A stretch of 23,153 bases of DNA from DASRFA01 sp035651755. GTDB lineage: Bacteria > Desulfobacterota > Binatia > UBA12015. Both the position numbers and the translations under genes were made by a program. The notes beneath the pieces are model-generated. The model saw only the letters and a program-made list of their open reading frames with translations. It was not told the origin of the DNA and ran no database searches. This document shows, piece by piece, positions 1 through 9,436 of the stretch (within the stretch, counting starts at the first letter, position 1; every line of letters begins with the position of its first letter). The stretch spans positions 1-23,153 of the forward strand of contig DASRFA010000010.1 in assembly GCA_035651755.1 (NCBI GenBank). The letters are read 5' to 3'.

Positions 1-786
1 GCCATTGTCGAGGTGGACGACCCGCCACTCGTGGCGGTGCCGCGAGTTCTTGCGATCGGTGTAGGCGGAGAAATTCTCGCGCGCGTACTGCCGGTCGATC
101 CAGCCGACGTCGCCGACGACCTGGTCCTCGAAGTCGCCCCACTTCACCTTGCCGGCGACGGCGAGCCCGGTCTGGAAGTACGAGAACGTCCCGAGCTGCG
201 CGCAGCAGGTCTTGACGCCGCGGGCGTCGTCGCCGCCGACCGGCGCGGGCGGCTTCCCGACCTCGACGTCGAGAGTCGCGACCATCGGCTGGCCGCGCTG
301 GTCGCGGCCGCGCAGGTCGAGCGCGTAGCTGAAGGGCACCGGGGCACCGGCCGCGTCACGCCGGACGCTCCAGCGCGAGCGGCCCTCGCGGCCCTCGAAG
401 GAGAGGTCGAGGAGGCCGCGCGCGGAGCGCAGCTTGTGCGAGCGGCGGAGGCGGAACGGGCGCGGCACGTCGTACTCGGTCATCGTGCCGTAGCTGCCGT
501 CGGCGAGATCGAAGAGCGACAAGATGAAGAAATCGGCGCGGAGCTTCCGGCCGAACGCGATCGGCACGCGCATCGCCGAGAAGATCGCCATCACGGCCAG
601 CTGGCGACCGCTCCGCAGGCCGCGCAGGCGCGACTCGATGAACCAGGTGTTGGCGTCTGTCCCGACGTCGCCTTCGGCGGCGGGGAACGTGAACCACGCC
701 GCGTCCGCGCCCGGGATGACGTAGGGATAGCGCTTCCAGGGCGACTCGGGAGACGAGTCGGGCGTCGCGAGCGTGGTACCGTTCAT
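1..786 (-). CDS. AttH/CrtC-like lipocalin-fold protein (partial, 3' end outside window)
   Basis: An open frame on the minus strand runs from an ATG at 786 to base 1 without a stop, so 262 N-terminal residues are visible and the C-terminus is missing. The segment around residues 225-234 (GDVGWIDRQY), followed by an aromatic, strand-rich stretch (HEWRVVHLDNG, 252-262), resembles the core of AttH/CrtC proteins, where a G-x-x-W-x-D-R-x-Y/W motif precedes a W-x-x-x-x-L-x-x-G strand. Known members include carotenoid 1,2-hydratases and the AttH lipocalin-like proteins. There is no signal peptide: the N-terminus is hydrophilic, then aromatic. The gene diverges from the alcohol dehydrogenase at 865 with 78 bp between the starts. 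I see no strong ribosome binding site. The family call is from motif memory; the substrate is unknown, and a carotenoid role is only one possibility. Confidence 0.72.
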   Translation of the reverse strand, partial: MNGTTLATPDSSPESPWKRYPYVIPGADAAWFTFPAAEGDVGTDANTWFIESRLRGLRSGRQLAVMAIFSAMRVPIAFGRKLRADFFILSLFDLADGSYGTMTEYDVPRPFRLRRSHKLRSARGLLDLSFEGREGRSRWSVRRDAAGAPVPFSYALDLRGRDQRGQPMVATLDVEVGKPPAPVGGDDARGVKTCCAQLGTFSYFQTGLAVAGKVKWGDFEDQVVGDVGWIDRQYARENFSAYTDRKNSRHRHEWRVVHLDNG

Positions 787-821
787 GGGATCGACGAAGG
801 GAAACGCGGCCGACGCGTGCG

Positions 822-849
822 TTGACGGCCGCTCAGCGGCGAGTATGAA
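822..849 (+). promoter_or_regulatory. Candidate promoter with internal palindrome upstream of the alcohol dehydrogenase
   Basis: TTGACG at 822-827 and TATGAA at 844-849 are spaced by 16 bases and resemble sigma-70 -35 and -10 boxes. A 13-base inverted repeat (GCCGCT-C-AGCGGC, 828-840) fills most of the spacer, as an operator would. One problem is that a start site about 7 bases after the -10 box falls on the GAAAGG ribosome binding site (851-856), leaving a very short leader. The boxes may therefore be coincidental in this GC-rich background. Confidence 0.33.
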
Positions 850-864
850 CGAAAGGGTTCGAGC

Positions 865-1884
865 ATGCGAGCCGCCATCTTGAGCGACGGTCGGTTCTCC
901 GTCGAGTCGGTGCCCGATCCGCGACCGCTTCCCGGCGGCGTGGTGCTGCGCGTCGCCGCGTGCGGGATCTGCGGCACCGACCACGGCATCTTCAAGAACC
1001 GCCTCCTGCCCGACGGCGTCATCCTCGGCCACGAGTTCGCGGGCACGGTCGTCGAGGTCGGAGAGGGCGTCTCCGACTGGCAGGAAGGCGACCGGGCCGC
1101 CGTGCTGCCGATGCCGTTCTGCGGCTCGTGCGAGCTCTGCCTGAACGACAAGCAGAACCTCTGCCGATACGGACTCCAGCGAACGATCGGATGCGGCGGC
1201 GATCCCGGCGGCCTCGCCGAGTACGCCGCTGCGCCGAGCGGAACCTTGCGCCGCCTCCCGCTCTCGCTCGACGTTCGGCTCGGCGCGCTCGTCGAGCCGC
1301 TGGCGGTCGCGCTGCATGCGGTGAACCTCGGAAACGTCCGTCCCGGAACGCGGGTCGGGATCCTCGGCCTCGGCCCGCTCGGGCTCTTCTCCGGGCTGAT
1401 CGCGCGTCAGTACGGCGGCCTCGCCTTCGGCCTCGACCACCGCCCGTCGCGCGTCGCGTGCGCGCACGACCTGGGCCTCGGCGCCTTCGCGAGCGACGAT
1501 CAGGCGGACGAGCGCATCCGCGACCTCACGAACGGCGGACCCGACGTCGTCATCGAGGCGAGCGGACGTCCGGAATCGATCGAGCGCGCCGCGACCCTCG
1601 CCCGCGTCGGCGGCCGCGTCGTGCTCGTCTCGTCGTACCACGCGCCCGCCGAGATCAAGCCGGGGCGCTGGCTGACGCGCGGCATCTCGCTCCTCCCGTC
1701 GATCGCCTACACGCCACAGGAGTTCGAGACCGCGCTCGACCTCCTCGCGACGCGCCGGATCGACGCGCACCAGCTCGTGACCGCCGTCCACTCGCTGCGC
1801 GACACGCAGGCGGTCTTCGAGCGCTTCGAGACCCAGAGCGACGCGATCAAGATCCTGCTCGACCCGGCGCTGGAGCGCGGCTGA
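865..1884 (+). CDS. Zinc-dependent medium-chain alcohol dehydrogenase
   Basis: A 339-residue NAD(P)-dependent alcohol/polyol dehydrogenase of the MDR superfamily, expected to be cytosolic. The N-terminal GroES-like domain carries the catalytic zinc ligands Cys36 (in CGICGTDH) and His56-Glu57 (GHE). The four structural zinc cysteines Cys86, Cys89, Cys92 and Cys100 are all present. The Rossmann domain begins near residue 163 with G168-x-G-x-x-G173. Length and order are normal for the threonine/sorbitol/formaldehyde dehydrogenase-like branch, but the substrate cannot be read from the sequence. The ATG at 865 has a GAAAGG ribosome binding site 8 bases upstream. The stop is immediately followed by the GTG of the GNAT gene, so the two are probably cotranscribed. 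The upstream 78 bp is shared with the divergent AttH-like gene. Confidence 0.93.
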   Translation: MRAAILSDGRFSVESVPDPRPLPGGVVLRVAACGICGTDHGIFKNRLLPDGVILGHEFAGTVVEVGEGVSDWQEGDRAAVLPMPFCGSCELCLNDKQNLCRYGLQRTIGCGGDPGGLAEYAAAPSGTLRRLPLSLDVRLGALVEPLAVALHAVNLGNVRPGTRVGILGLGPLGLFSGLIARQYGGLAFGLDHRPSRVACAHDLGLGAFASDDQADERIRDLTNGGPDVVIEASGRPESIERAATLARVGGRVVLVSSYHAPAEIKPGRWLTRGISLLPSIAYTPQEFETALDLLATRRIDAHQLVTAVHSLRDTQAVFERFETQSDAIKILLDPALERG

Positions 1885-2427
1885 GTGGCGTCCTCCGCCC
1901 GGCCGTCCGGGAGCAGCGAGATCCGCCTCCGCCCGACGCAGCGCGCGGACCTCGACTTCGTGCTCGCGCTCGAGCAGAGCCCCGAGAACGCCCCCTACAT
2001 CGGCCGGTGGACCCGCGCCGAGCACCTCGCGGCAATCGCAGCACGCGACCGCGAGCACTGGCTCGTCGCCGAGGGCGACCGGCGGGCCGGCTACCTCATC
2101 GCGTACGACCTCGTTGCCGCCGGCTTCGGCGTCTACGTCAAGCGAATCGTCGTCGAGGCGAAGTCCCGCGGCCTCGGCCGTGCGGCGCTCACCGCTTTCG
2201 TCGAGCACGCGCGCTCCGCCCTCCGCTCGGACGTCGTCTGGCTGACCGTCTTCGCCGACAACCGCCGCGCCCAGCGCTCCTACGCCGCCGCCGGCTTCGA
2301 AACGCCGCCCCTCACGGCCGAGCACCGACGCGCGCTTCGAGCGGCAGTCGACGGCTTCTCCGACGAGAGCCTCGTCCTGGCCCTCGCCGGCCGCCTACCC
2401 GCACACCCCGCCCCCTCACCGCCCTAG
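1885..2427 (+). CDS. GNAT-family N-acetyltransferase
   Basis: A 180-residue acetyl-CoA-dependent N-acyltransferase of the GNAT fold, RimJ/RimL-like in its opening (EIRLRPTQRADLDFVLALE, residues 12-30). Beta strand 4 with the acetyl-CoA pyrophosphate loop is visible as VYVKRIVVEAKSRGLGRAAL (83-102), carrying the R/Q-x-x-G-x-G/A motif. The later VFADNRRAQRSYAAAGF segment is the typical N-x-x-A-x-x-x-Y-x-x-x-G-F signature near the fold's end. The chosen start is the GTG directly after the dehydrogenase stop; the first ten or so residues are low complexity and may not be translated. The acceptor amine (protein N-terminus, antibiotic or small metabolite) is unknown. The last 15 residues are Pro/Ala-rich. 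Confidence 0.88.
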   Translation: MASSARPSGSSEIRLRPTQRADLDFVLALEQSPENAPYIGRWTRAEHLAAIAARDREHWLVAEGDRRAGYLIAYDLVAAGFGVYVKRIVVEAKSRGLGRAALTAFVEHARSALRSDVVWLTVFADNRRAQRSYAAAGFETPPLTAEHRRALRAAVDGFSDESLVLALAGRLPAHPAPSPP

Positions 2428-2431
2428 CGCG

Positions 2432-2447
2432 GCGCGGCGAGCCGCGC
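2432..2447 (+). terminator. Stem-loop after the dehydrogenase-GNAT pair
   Basis: A 7-bp perfect inverted repeat (GCGCGGC-GA-GCCGCGC) starts 4 bases after the GNAT stop. There is no T-tract after it. Its placement at a convergent gene end suggests a transcription-terminating or RNA-stabilising hairpin. Confidence 0.4.
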
Positions 2448-2504
2448 GCGCGGCCACCGGCGCGACCGGCGCGATCGACGACCGGCTCGCTTCGCACGAC
2501 GCTC

Positions 2505-2537
2505 CCGCCGCCCTCCGACGTACGCGTCGGTCGGCGG
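2505..2537 (-). terminator. Bulged stem-loop after the haloperoxidase gene
   Basis: CCGCCG (2505-2510) pairs with CGGCGG (2532-2537), and inside it CCGACG (2515-2520) pairs with CGTCGG (2525-2530) around a TACG loop. This makes a 12-bp bulged hairpin 6 bases beyond the minus-strand stop at 2544. No U-tract follows, so termination is inferred from position only. Confidence 0.45.
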
Positions 2538-2543
2538 CGTCCT

Positions 2544-5117
2544 CTACGGCCGCGCGCTGCCGTCGAAGTACGCGAGCGCGCGTGCGAACGCCGCCGGCCC
2601 CACGACCGCGCCGATGCGCCGTCCCGCGAGGTCGTCGGCCCGGATGTGAATGCCGCTCCAGAGGCGCGAGATGCCCGCCTGGTCGGCGGCGTCGTAGTAG
2701 CTCGCGTACTGGAGCGCGACCGGCGCGGTCGGCCCCTTCTCGGGAGGGATGAACGTGTCGGCGGGCGCGACGAACTGACCGAGCCCGCCCGGGAAGAACT
2801 CGCTGCCGGTCATGCGCACCATGACCTCGGCGGCAGCCCGGCTGAACGTGCTGTGCCCCGAAACGAAGCCCGCGAAGGGCGGGGTCACGAACGTCTTCCG
2901 CTGGAACGCGATCCAGGTCTTCGAGCGGATCCAGCCGACGCCGCCGACCTGCGTGCGCGGGTTCGTCGGCTCGCCGCGCCAGCCGCGCACGGCGACCTCG
3001 CCGACGAACGACGCGAGGTGCGCGTGGCGCTCCCCCGGCGCGCTCGATTCGGGCGTGATGACCTCGATCGTGCCCGGCAGAAGGGGCAGGCCTTCGGGGT
3101 GGTACGAGGGGCCGGACGGATCCGACGACTGGCCGAGCCCGCCGAGGTAGCGGATGAGCGAGATCGGCCGGATCGAGTCGTGCTCGCGCTTCTGCTCCCA
3201 TGCGGCGATCGCGGCGTCGTGCACCGCCCCGTTCAGCGCGAGGTAGAGCTTCACGTCCCATTCGAGCGCATCGAGGACGGGCCCGCTGCCGCCCAGGCGC
3301 TTCTCGAAGCGCGCGTCGTCCGAGACCTCGTTCGCCACGACGTTCCAGTGTCCGGGCGGCGTCTCCGAATCGGGGCCGTCCGCCCAGAACATGCCGAGCA
3401 CGCGGTAGTAGTCCTGGCGCTTGACGACGTTCGGCGCGTAGGGGGCGCCGGTGATCGGGTTGAGCGGGTAACCCGTGCCGTCGTTCGTCCCGAGCGGGTT
3501 GTTGCCGGAGACGGCCGGCGACGCGTCGATCAGCGTCGGGTCCTCGACGTCGAGCAGGCTCTGCTTGACGACGAGCTCGACCGCCTGGTCCTTCGCCTCC
3601 GCGTCGGTCGCCGTCCCGAGGAGCGGCGGGCCCGGCGGGTCGACGTACGGAACGCCCGGTGCGCTGCGCACGAGCGCGAACGGGAGGACCGCGCGCCAGT
3701 GCGTCCCGAGGTTCACCTGGATCTTCCCGGGGATCGGGACGCCGTTCTGGCCGATCTGGACGTCGAGGGCGAGCGGCTGCCAGCGGTTGGGGTCGGCGAG
3801 GATCGTGCCGGGCTCCTTGACGACGAGCGGCTCGTTCACCGGCGCGTACGTCGCGTCGGCGTATCCGCCGGCCTCGTTCGCGCCGTCGGCGAGCCCGTAC
3901 GCGATCACCGCCGCCGCGATGCGGTTCCCGAGCGCCGCCGGCGACCCGCCCGACGTCGACGTGAACGCGCGGTCGTAGCCGAGCTCGTAGAGCCGGCGGT
4001 CGAAGCGGGCGAGCGCCGTCGCGGCCCCGGGCGAGCCGGCGAAGCGATGTCGCAGAAGGCGATAGGCGGCGAAGCTGATGGCCGCGTCGCGCGCCGCCGC
4101 GACGTCCGACGCCGAGGCGCGCTCGACGTGGATCACCGGGTCCGCCGTGCCGTCGTACGCGGCCCACGCGTCCCAAATCGCGGCCGACAGGTGGTAGAGG
4201 TTCCGCGCGTGCACGACCGGGCGCGGCGTGTCGATCCGGATCGCGGCCAGGATCTCCTCGTCCCACTGGCGCGCGACCGATTGCGCGGTCGCGGGACGCT
4301 CGCCGCAGTACGCGGTCGCGACGCCGTCGGCGAAGCGGTGGCAGCGCGCGCTCATGCGATCGGCCGCGTCGAGACCGAGGCAGACGTCGCAGTGCACCCA
4401 GGGCTCGACGCAGGCCGCGATGCCGCTCGCGGTCGCGCTCGCGCACGCCCCGGGTAGCGCCTCCGCGATCGGCTGTCCCGCGCAGCGCGCGGCGACGCGG
4501 AGACCGGCGTTCCGGACCGCCCGCGCGACGCGCTCGCCGCCGTCGGCCGCGACACAGGCCTCGAGATCGGAGGCCGACTGGATCGCCCCGGCGGCGAGCC
4601 CGGTGCGCGAGCACGCCTCGAACGATCGGAGCTTCGCGCGCGCGATCGTCGCCATCGCGCCGACCACCGCGACCTGGCAGCCCGCGAGCGCGCGATCGCC
4701 GGAGTGCGCGGACAGCGCCGCGGCGACGTCGTCGCCGAAGACGGACGCGAGCCCGCGGAAGGGCTCGAGGATCGCGTTCACGCGCTCGGCGGCGTCCGGT
4801 CCGATCGCGGGCGTCGCCGCGCACCAGCGCGCCTCGGCCACCTCGGTCGTCGTGCGGGCGGCCGCGAGCCGCCGCGACGGGTCGGCCGCGACGCATTCGG
4901 CGAACGCCTGGCCGGCCGCCAGCCGCCCGCGCGCGGCGGCGCGAGCGCAGCGCAGCACCTCGTCGAGCTGCACCTCGGCCGCGGCGATGCCGGCGCGGTT
5001 CAGCTCGACGATGCAGCGGCGGTCGGCCGGGGCCGGAGGCGCGGCGGCTGCGGCCGTCGCGACCGTCGCCGCGACGGCGGAGAGGAACAGGCAGAAGCGC
5101 TGCGCGGGCGGTCGCAT
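2544..5117 (-). CDS. Exported vanadium-dependent haloperoxidase-type protein with duplicated Cys-rich N-terminal domain
   Basis: 857 residues. The N-terminus is a signal peptide (basic start, hydrophobic core about residues 8-20, Ala-rich cleavage region about 22-31), so export is expected. Residues 35-99 and 147-212 are two copies of a Cys-rich module with spacing C-x21-C-x17/18-C-V-A-A-D-x19-C. A further cysteine cluster (225-246, with HCDVC) follows. The rest is a vanadium haloperoxidase/PAP2 acid phosphatase-fold domain with all active-site motifs: K643-x6-R650-P651, S753-G754-H755, and S817-R818-x5-H824-x3-D828. Known relatives bind vanadate and oxidise halides with H2O2; the same fold also gives phosphatases. 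The ATG at 5117 is chosen because GGAG lies 5 bases upstream and the signal peptide starts there, although the frame opens further upstream. The gene lies downstream of the LLM oxidoreductase on the same strand with a 154-bp gap. Fold and motifs are seen; halide use is inference. Confidence 0.9.
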   Translation of the reverse strand: MRPPAQRFCLFLSAVAATVATAAAAAPPAPADRRCIVELNRAGIAAAEVQLDEVLRCARAAARGRLAAGQAFAECVAADPSRRLAAARTTTEVAEARWCAATPAIGPDAAERVNAILEPFRGLASVFGDDVAAALSAHSGDRALAGCQVAVVGAMATIARAKLRSFEACSRTGLAAGAIQSASDLEACVAADGGERVARAVRNAGLRVAARCAGQPIAEALPGACASATASGIAACVEPWVHCDVCLGLDAADRMSARCHRFADGVATAYCGERPATAQSVARQWDEEILAAIRIDTPRPVVHARNLYHLSAAIWDAWAAYDGTADPVIHVERASASDVAAARDAAISFAAYRLLRHRFAGSPGAATALARFDRRLYELGYDRAFTSTSGGSPAALGNRIAAAVIAYGLADGANEAGGYADATYAPVNEPLVVKEPGTILADPNRWQPLALDVQIGQNGVPIPGKIQVNLGTHWRAVLPFALVRSAPGVPYVDPPGPPLLGTATDAEAKDQAVELVVKQSLLDVEDPTLIDASPAVSGNNPLGTNDGTGYPLNPITGAPYAPNVVKRQDYYRVLGMFWADGPDSETPPGHWNVVANEVSDDARFEKRLGGSGPVLDALEWDVKLYLALNGAVHDAAIAAWEQKREHDSIRPISLIRYLGGLGQSSDPSGPSYHPEGLPLLPGTIEVITPESSAPGERHAHLASFVGEVAVRGWRGEPTNPRTQVGGVGWIRSKTWIAFQRKTFVTPPFAGFVSGHSTFSRAAAEVMVRMTGSEFFPGGLGQFVAPADTFIPPEKGPTAPVALQYASYYDAADQAGISRLWSGIHIRADDLAGRRIGAVVGPAAFARALAYFDGSARP

Positions 5118-5271
5118 GAGGTCTCCGTGCGCGCCGGGCGCGCAGACGCCGCCCCTGGCGTCGCGCAATTCGCCCGTCGGGGTCGCGCGAGCCTACGCCG
5201 CCGGCGGCGGCGCGGGCAATGGCGGAATCGCGCGAACGCGCCGCTTGGCGTTGCCGCGGGATCGGTCGGGT

Positions 5272-6180
5272 TCAGCGATCGGGGCGCGGCCGGGTCGCGA
5301 GCTGGCGCGCCGCCGGCAGGAGGGCCTGCGCGAGGCTCTCGAGCTCCGCGCGGACGGCGGGCGGATTCGCGGCCGCGACCATGTAGACGACCTGGTCGAC
5401 GCCCGCGTCGGCGTAGGCGCGGAGCGCGTCCGCGTCGCGAGCCGGCTTCAGGTACGGGCTCACGCTCATCTCGACCTCGGCCGGCCGGCGGCCGCGCCGC
5501 GACAGCATGTGCGTCAAGCGATCGATTCGCTCGGCCGCCGCGTCGGGCAGCAGGTTGAACCCGTACCAGCCCTGCCCGAGGTCGGCGACGCGCCGGAGCG
5601 CGGCGTCGCTCTCGCCTCCGAACACGATCGGGGGATGCGGCTTCTGGATCGGCTTCGGGAACATCCGGACGGGCGGGATGCGGAGCAGGCCCCCGTCGTA
5701 GCTCGAGGTCGACTCGGTCCAGAGCGACCGCATCGCCGCCAGGTACTCGCGGCAGCGATCGGCGCGGTCGTCGAAGTCGACGCCGAGCGCCTCGAACTCC
5801 TCCCGCAGCCACCCGATGCCGACGCCGAACTCGAAGCGGCCGCGCGACAGCACGTCGCAGTCCGCGACCTGCTTGGCGGTGTAGATGGGAGGCCGCTGCG
5901 GCACGAGGCAGATGCCGGTGCCGAGGCGGATGCGGCGCGTGATCGCGGCGCAGTACGCGATCGCCGCGAAGGGCTCGAGAAGACCTCCTTCGCCCTGGAT
6001 GGGGAACGCTCCTCGCTCCGAGTACGGGTAGCGCGAGCGCGGATCGTCGACCAGGACGACGTGCTCCGCGAACCAGAGCGAGTGGAAGCCGAGCCGCTCC
6101 GCGGTGGTCGCGGCGACCGCCAGGTATTCGGCCATTCCCGCCGGATCGCCGGCCAGCGGGAGGAAGAGCCCGAGGTTCAT
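5272..6180 (-). CDS. LLM-class F420-dependent oxidoreductase (Rv2161c-like)
   Basis: 302 residues of the bacterial luciferase-like TIM barrel. Its pattern resembles the F420-dependent Rv2161c subfamily: MNLGLFLPL at the start, LWFAEHVV, RIRLGTGICLVPQRPPIYTAK, GRFEFGVGIGWLREEFEALG and PHPPIVFGGES. Members transfer hydride between coenzyme F420 (or flavin) and small organic substrates in the cytosol. The start at 6180 is supported by an AAAGGAG ribosome binding site 6 bases away, and residues before it read as non-coding. The gene diverges from the acyl-CoA synthetase at 6397, across a 216-bp interval with strong inverted repeats. The substrate is unknown. F420 use is inferred from subfamily resemblance; no F420 biosynthesis gene is in the window. 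Confidence 0.9.
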   Translation of the reverse strand: MNLGLFLPLAGDPAGMAEYLAVAATTAERLGFHSLWFAEHVVLVDDPRSRYPYSERGAFPIQGEGGLLEPFAAIAYCAAITRRIRLGTGICLVPQRPPIYTAKQVADCDVLSRGRFEFGVGIGWLREEFEALGVDFDDRADRCREYLAAMRSLWTESTSSYDGGLLRIPPVRMFPKPIQKPHPPIVFGGESDAALRRVADLGQGWYGFNLLPDAAAERIDRLTHMLSRRGRRPAEVEMSVSPYLKPARDADALRAYADAGVDQVVYMVAAANPPAVRAELESLAQALLPAARQLATRPRPDR

Positions 6181-6307
6181 GACGCGCTCCTTTCGTTCCT
6201 CCTTGCCGGCCTCGGACGACGCGGCCGGTGCGTCGAGCGCAGGCTGAGTCTGCACGGGCGTGCGGTCGCCTGCAAGAACCGGATTGGACGGTCGCAGCCG
6301 CCCGGGA

Positions 6308-6349
6308 CACGCGCCGCGACGCGGCGCGTGCCGACGCGGCGCACGCCGC
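6308..6349. repeat. Two adjacent GC-rich inverted repeats between divergent genes
   Basis: CACGCGCCGC (6308-6317) and GCGGCGCGTG (6321-6330) form a perfect 10-bp stem around GAC. Four bases later CGCGGCG (6335-6341) and CGCCGCG (6344-6350) form a second 7-bp stem. Both lie between the starts of the LLM oxidoreductase (6180) and the acyl-CoA synthetase (6397). They could be an operator for divergent control or leader-RNA hairpins. The symmetry is seen; the role is inference. Confidence 0.55.
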
Positions 6350-6396
6350 GCGACCCGCGTTTGCCGGTCCGAAGGCACCGTACTACTGCGTGCCCG

Positions 6397-8381
6397 ATGT
6401 CGGAGCCCGCGTTGATGTGGCGCCCGGACCCCGACCGCGCCGCGCGGAGCCGGGTCGGCCGCCTTCTCGCCGCGTTCGGATTCGCGCCGGACCCAGCGGG
6501 ATACGCGGCGCTGCATCGGCTGTCGGTGGCGGAGCCGGAGCGGTTCTGGCCCACGGTCCTGGCGGACCTCGGGCTCTCGTGGCGAGCGCCGTTCGAACGC
6601 GTGCTTGACGCGAGCGCCGGGCCGGCCTGGCCGCGGTGGTTCCCGGGCGGCCGCATCAACGCGTGCGAGAACGCCGTCGATCGCTGGCTTCCGTCGCGCG
6701 GCGACGCGATCGCCGTCGCGTGGGAGGGAGACGACGGCGAGCGCCGCGACTGGACGCTCGCCCGGCTCGCGAGCGAGGTCGACGGCGCCGCGCGCGCGCT
6801 GTCGGAGCTAGGCGTCGTGGCCGGCGACCGGGTGGCGCTCTTCCTGCCGATGGTCCCCGAGGCTGCGGCCGCGCTGCTCGCGGTGGTCCGGATCGGCGCG
6901 ATCGCGGTGCCGTGCTTCTCCGGATACGGAGCCGAGGCCGTCGCGACCCGGCTCGCCGACTCCGAAGCGAAGGTGGTCGTCACGGCGGACGGTTTCTTCC
7001 GCCGCGGCGCGGCGGTCGCGATGAAGGCGATCGCCGATCGCGCGATCGAGCTCGCCGGGACGGACGTGCGCGGCGTCCTCGTCGTCCCGCGGCTCGGCGG
7101 CCGCTCGGCGGGCGCGGACGTCCCGTGGCGCGAGGGGCGCGATGGCTGGTGGCCGGCGGTGGGCGAAGCGCAGGCATCGTCGCCATCGGCACGGATCGCG
7201 CCGGTCGCGACCGCCGCCGACGACCCCGCGCTCGTCATGTACACCTCCGGCACCACCGGCCGGCCGAAGGGCGTCGTCGCGACGCACGGCGGCTTTCCCC
7301 TCAAGATCGCGACCGACATGGCCTACTGTTTCGACGTCGAGGCGGGCGATCGCATGCTCTGGGTCACCGACCTCGGCTGGGTCATGGGCCCCTGGGAGAT
7401 CCTCGGCACGCTCACGCTCGGCGCGAGCATGGTGCTCTTCGAGGGGGTTCCCGACCATCCGCGTCCCGACCGCCTGTGGGAGATGGTCGAGCGCCACCGC
7501 GTGACGCACCTCGGCGTCGCGCCCACCGTCGTCCGCGCCCTGCGCGAGAAGGGCGACGAGTGGGTGCGCTCGCACGACCTCTCCTCGCTGCGCGTGCTCG
7601 GCTCGAGCGGCGAGCCGTGGAACCCGGAGCCCTACGCCTGGTTCGCGAACGTCGTCGGCGGCGGCCGCTGTCCCGTCGTCAACTACAGCGGCGGCACCGA
7701 GATCGGCGGCGGGATCGTCGGCTGCACGATGCTGCACCCGCTCAAGCCGTGTGCGTTCTCGGTCCCGATCCTGGGCGTCGACGCGGACGTCTTCGACGAG
7801 CACGGGAGACCGGTGCGGGAGGCGGTCGGCGAGCTCGTCGTCAAGGCGCCGTGGCCCGGCATGACGCGCGGCTTCTGGAAGGACCCGGAGCGCTACGAGG
7901 AGACCTACTGGTCGCGCTGGCCCGGCGTCTGGGTGCACGGCGACTGGGCGCGGATCGACGCCGACGGTCTCTGGACGATCGAGGGCCGCTCCGACGACAC
8001 GATCAAGATCGCCGGCAAGCGCCTCGGGCCGGCCGAGGTCGAGTCGCTGCTGGTCGCGCATCCCGGCGTCGTCGAGGCGGCCGCGATCGAGGTGCCGCAT
8101 CCCGTGAAGGGCGGCGCGCTCGTCTGCTTCGTCGTCCTGCAGGGCGGCGTCGCGGCGAGCGAGCCGCTCCGCGGCGAGCTGTCGCGCCGCGTGGTCGACG
8201 GGCTCGGCAAGGCGATGAAGCCGGAGACCGTCAAGTTCGCGCGCGAGCTCCCGAAGACGCGGAACGCGAAGATCATGCGCCGGCTGATCCGGTCCGCGTA
8301 CCTGGGCCGGGGCGCTGCGGGCGCGGGCGACGTGTCCGCGCTCGACAACCCGACCGCGCTCGACGCGATCCTGGCGGCGAC

Positions 8382-8385
<4 letters not shown>
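6397..8385 (+). CDS. AMP-forming acyl-CoA synthetase (acetyl/acetoacetyl-CoA synthetase-like)
   Basis: A 662-residue ANL-superfamily enzyme that activates a carboxylic acid with ATP and CoA through an acyl-adenylate. The N-terminal ACAS-type segment (WRPDPDRAARSRVGRL, then LSVAEPERFW) is followed by the adenylation P-loop YTSGTTGRPKG (282-292), YSGGTEIGGG, the hinge region GRSDDTIKIAGKRLGPAEVE and the catalytic lysine K625 (KTRNAKIMRR). All core motifs are intact and the length matches acetyl/propionyl/acetoacetyl-CoA synthetases. The acid used cannot be fixed by eye. ATG 6397 has no good ribosome binding site; ATG 6415 (Met7) has GGAG 9 bases upstream and fits the family opening, so it is a real alternative. 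The stop overlaps the start of the DAHP synthase, implying translational coupling. Confidence 0.93.
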
Positions 8386-9431
<1,046 letters not shown>

Positions 9432-9436
9432 CGCGC

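Noticed and set aside
960..4457. A 1165-codon plus-strand open frame across the dehydrogenase, GNAT and haloperoxidase genes
   Set aside because: The translation is Arg/Pro/Ala-rich with no domain. It is out of frame with well-supported genes on both strands and is a by-product of very high GC content.
2416..4896. An 826-codon minus-strand open frame inside the haloperoxidase region
   Set aside because: It overlaps the haloperoxidase in another frame, is almost pure Arg/Gly/Ala, and has no conserved motif.
2544..5117. Plain PAP2 phosphatase call
   Set aside because: The size, complete KxxxxxxRP / SGH / SRx5Hx3D set and overall layout fit vanadium haloperoxidase-type proteins better, although phosphatase activity cannot be excluded from sequence.
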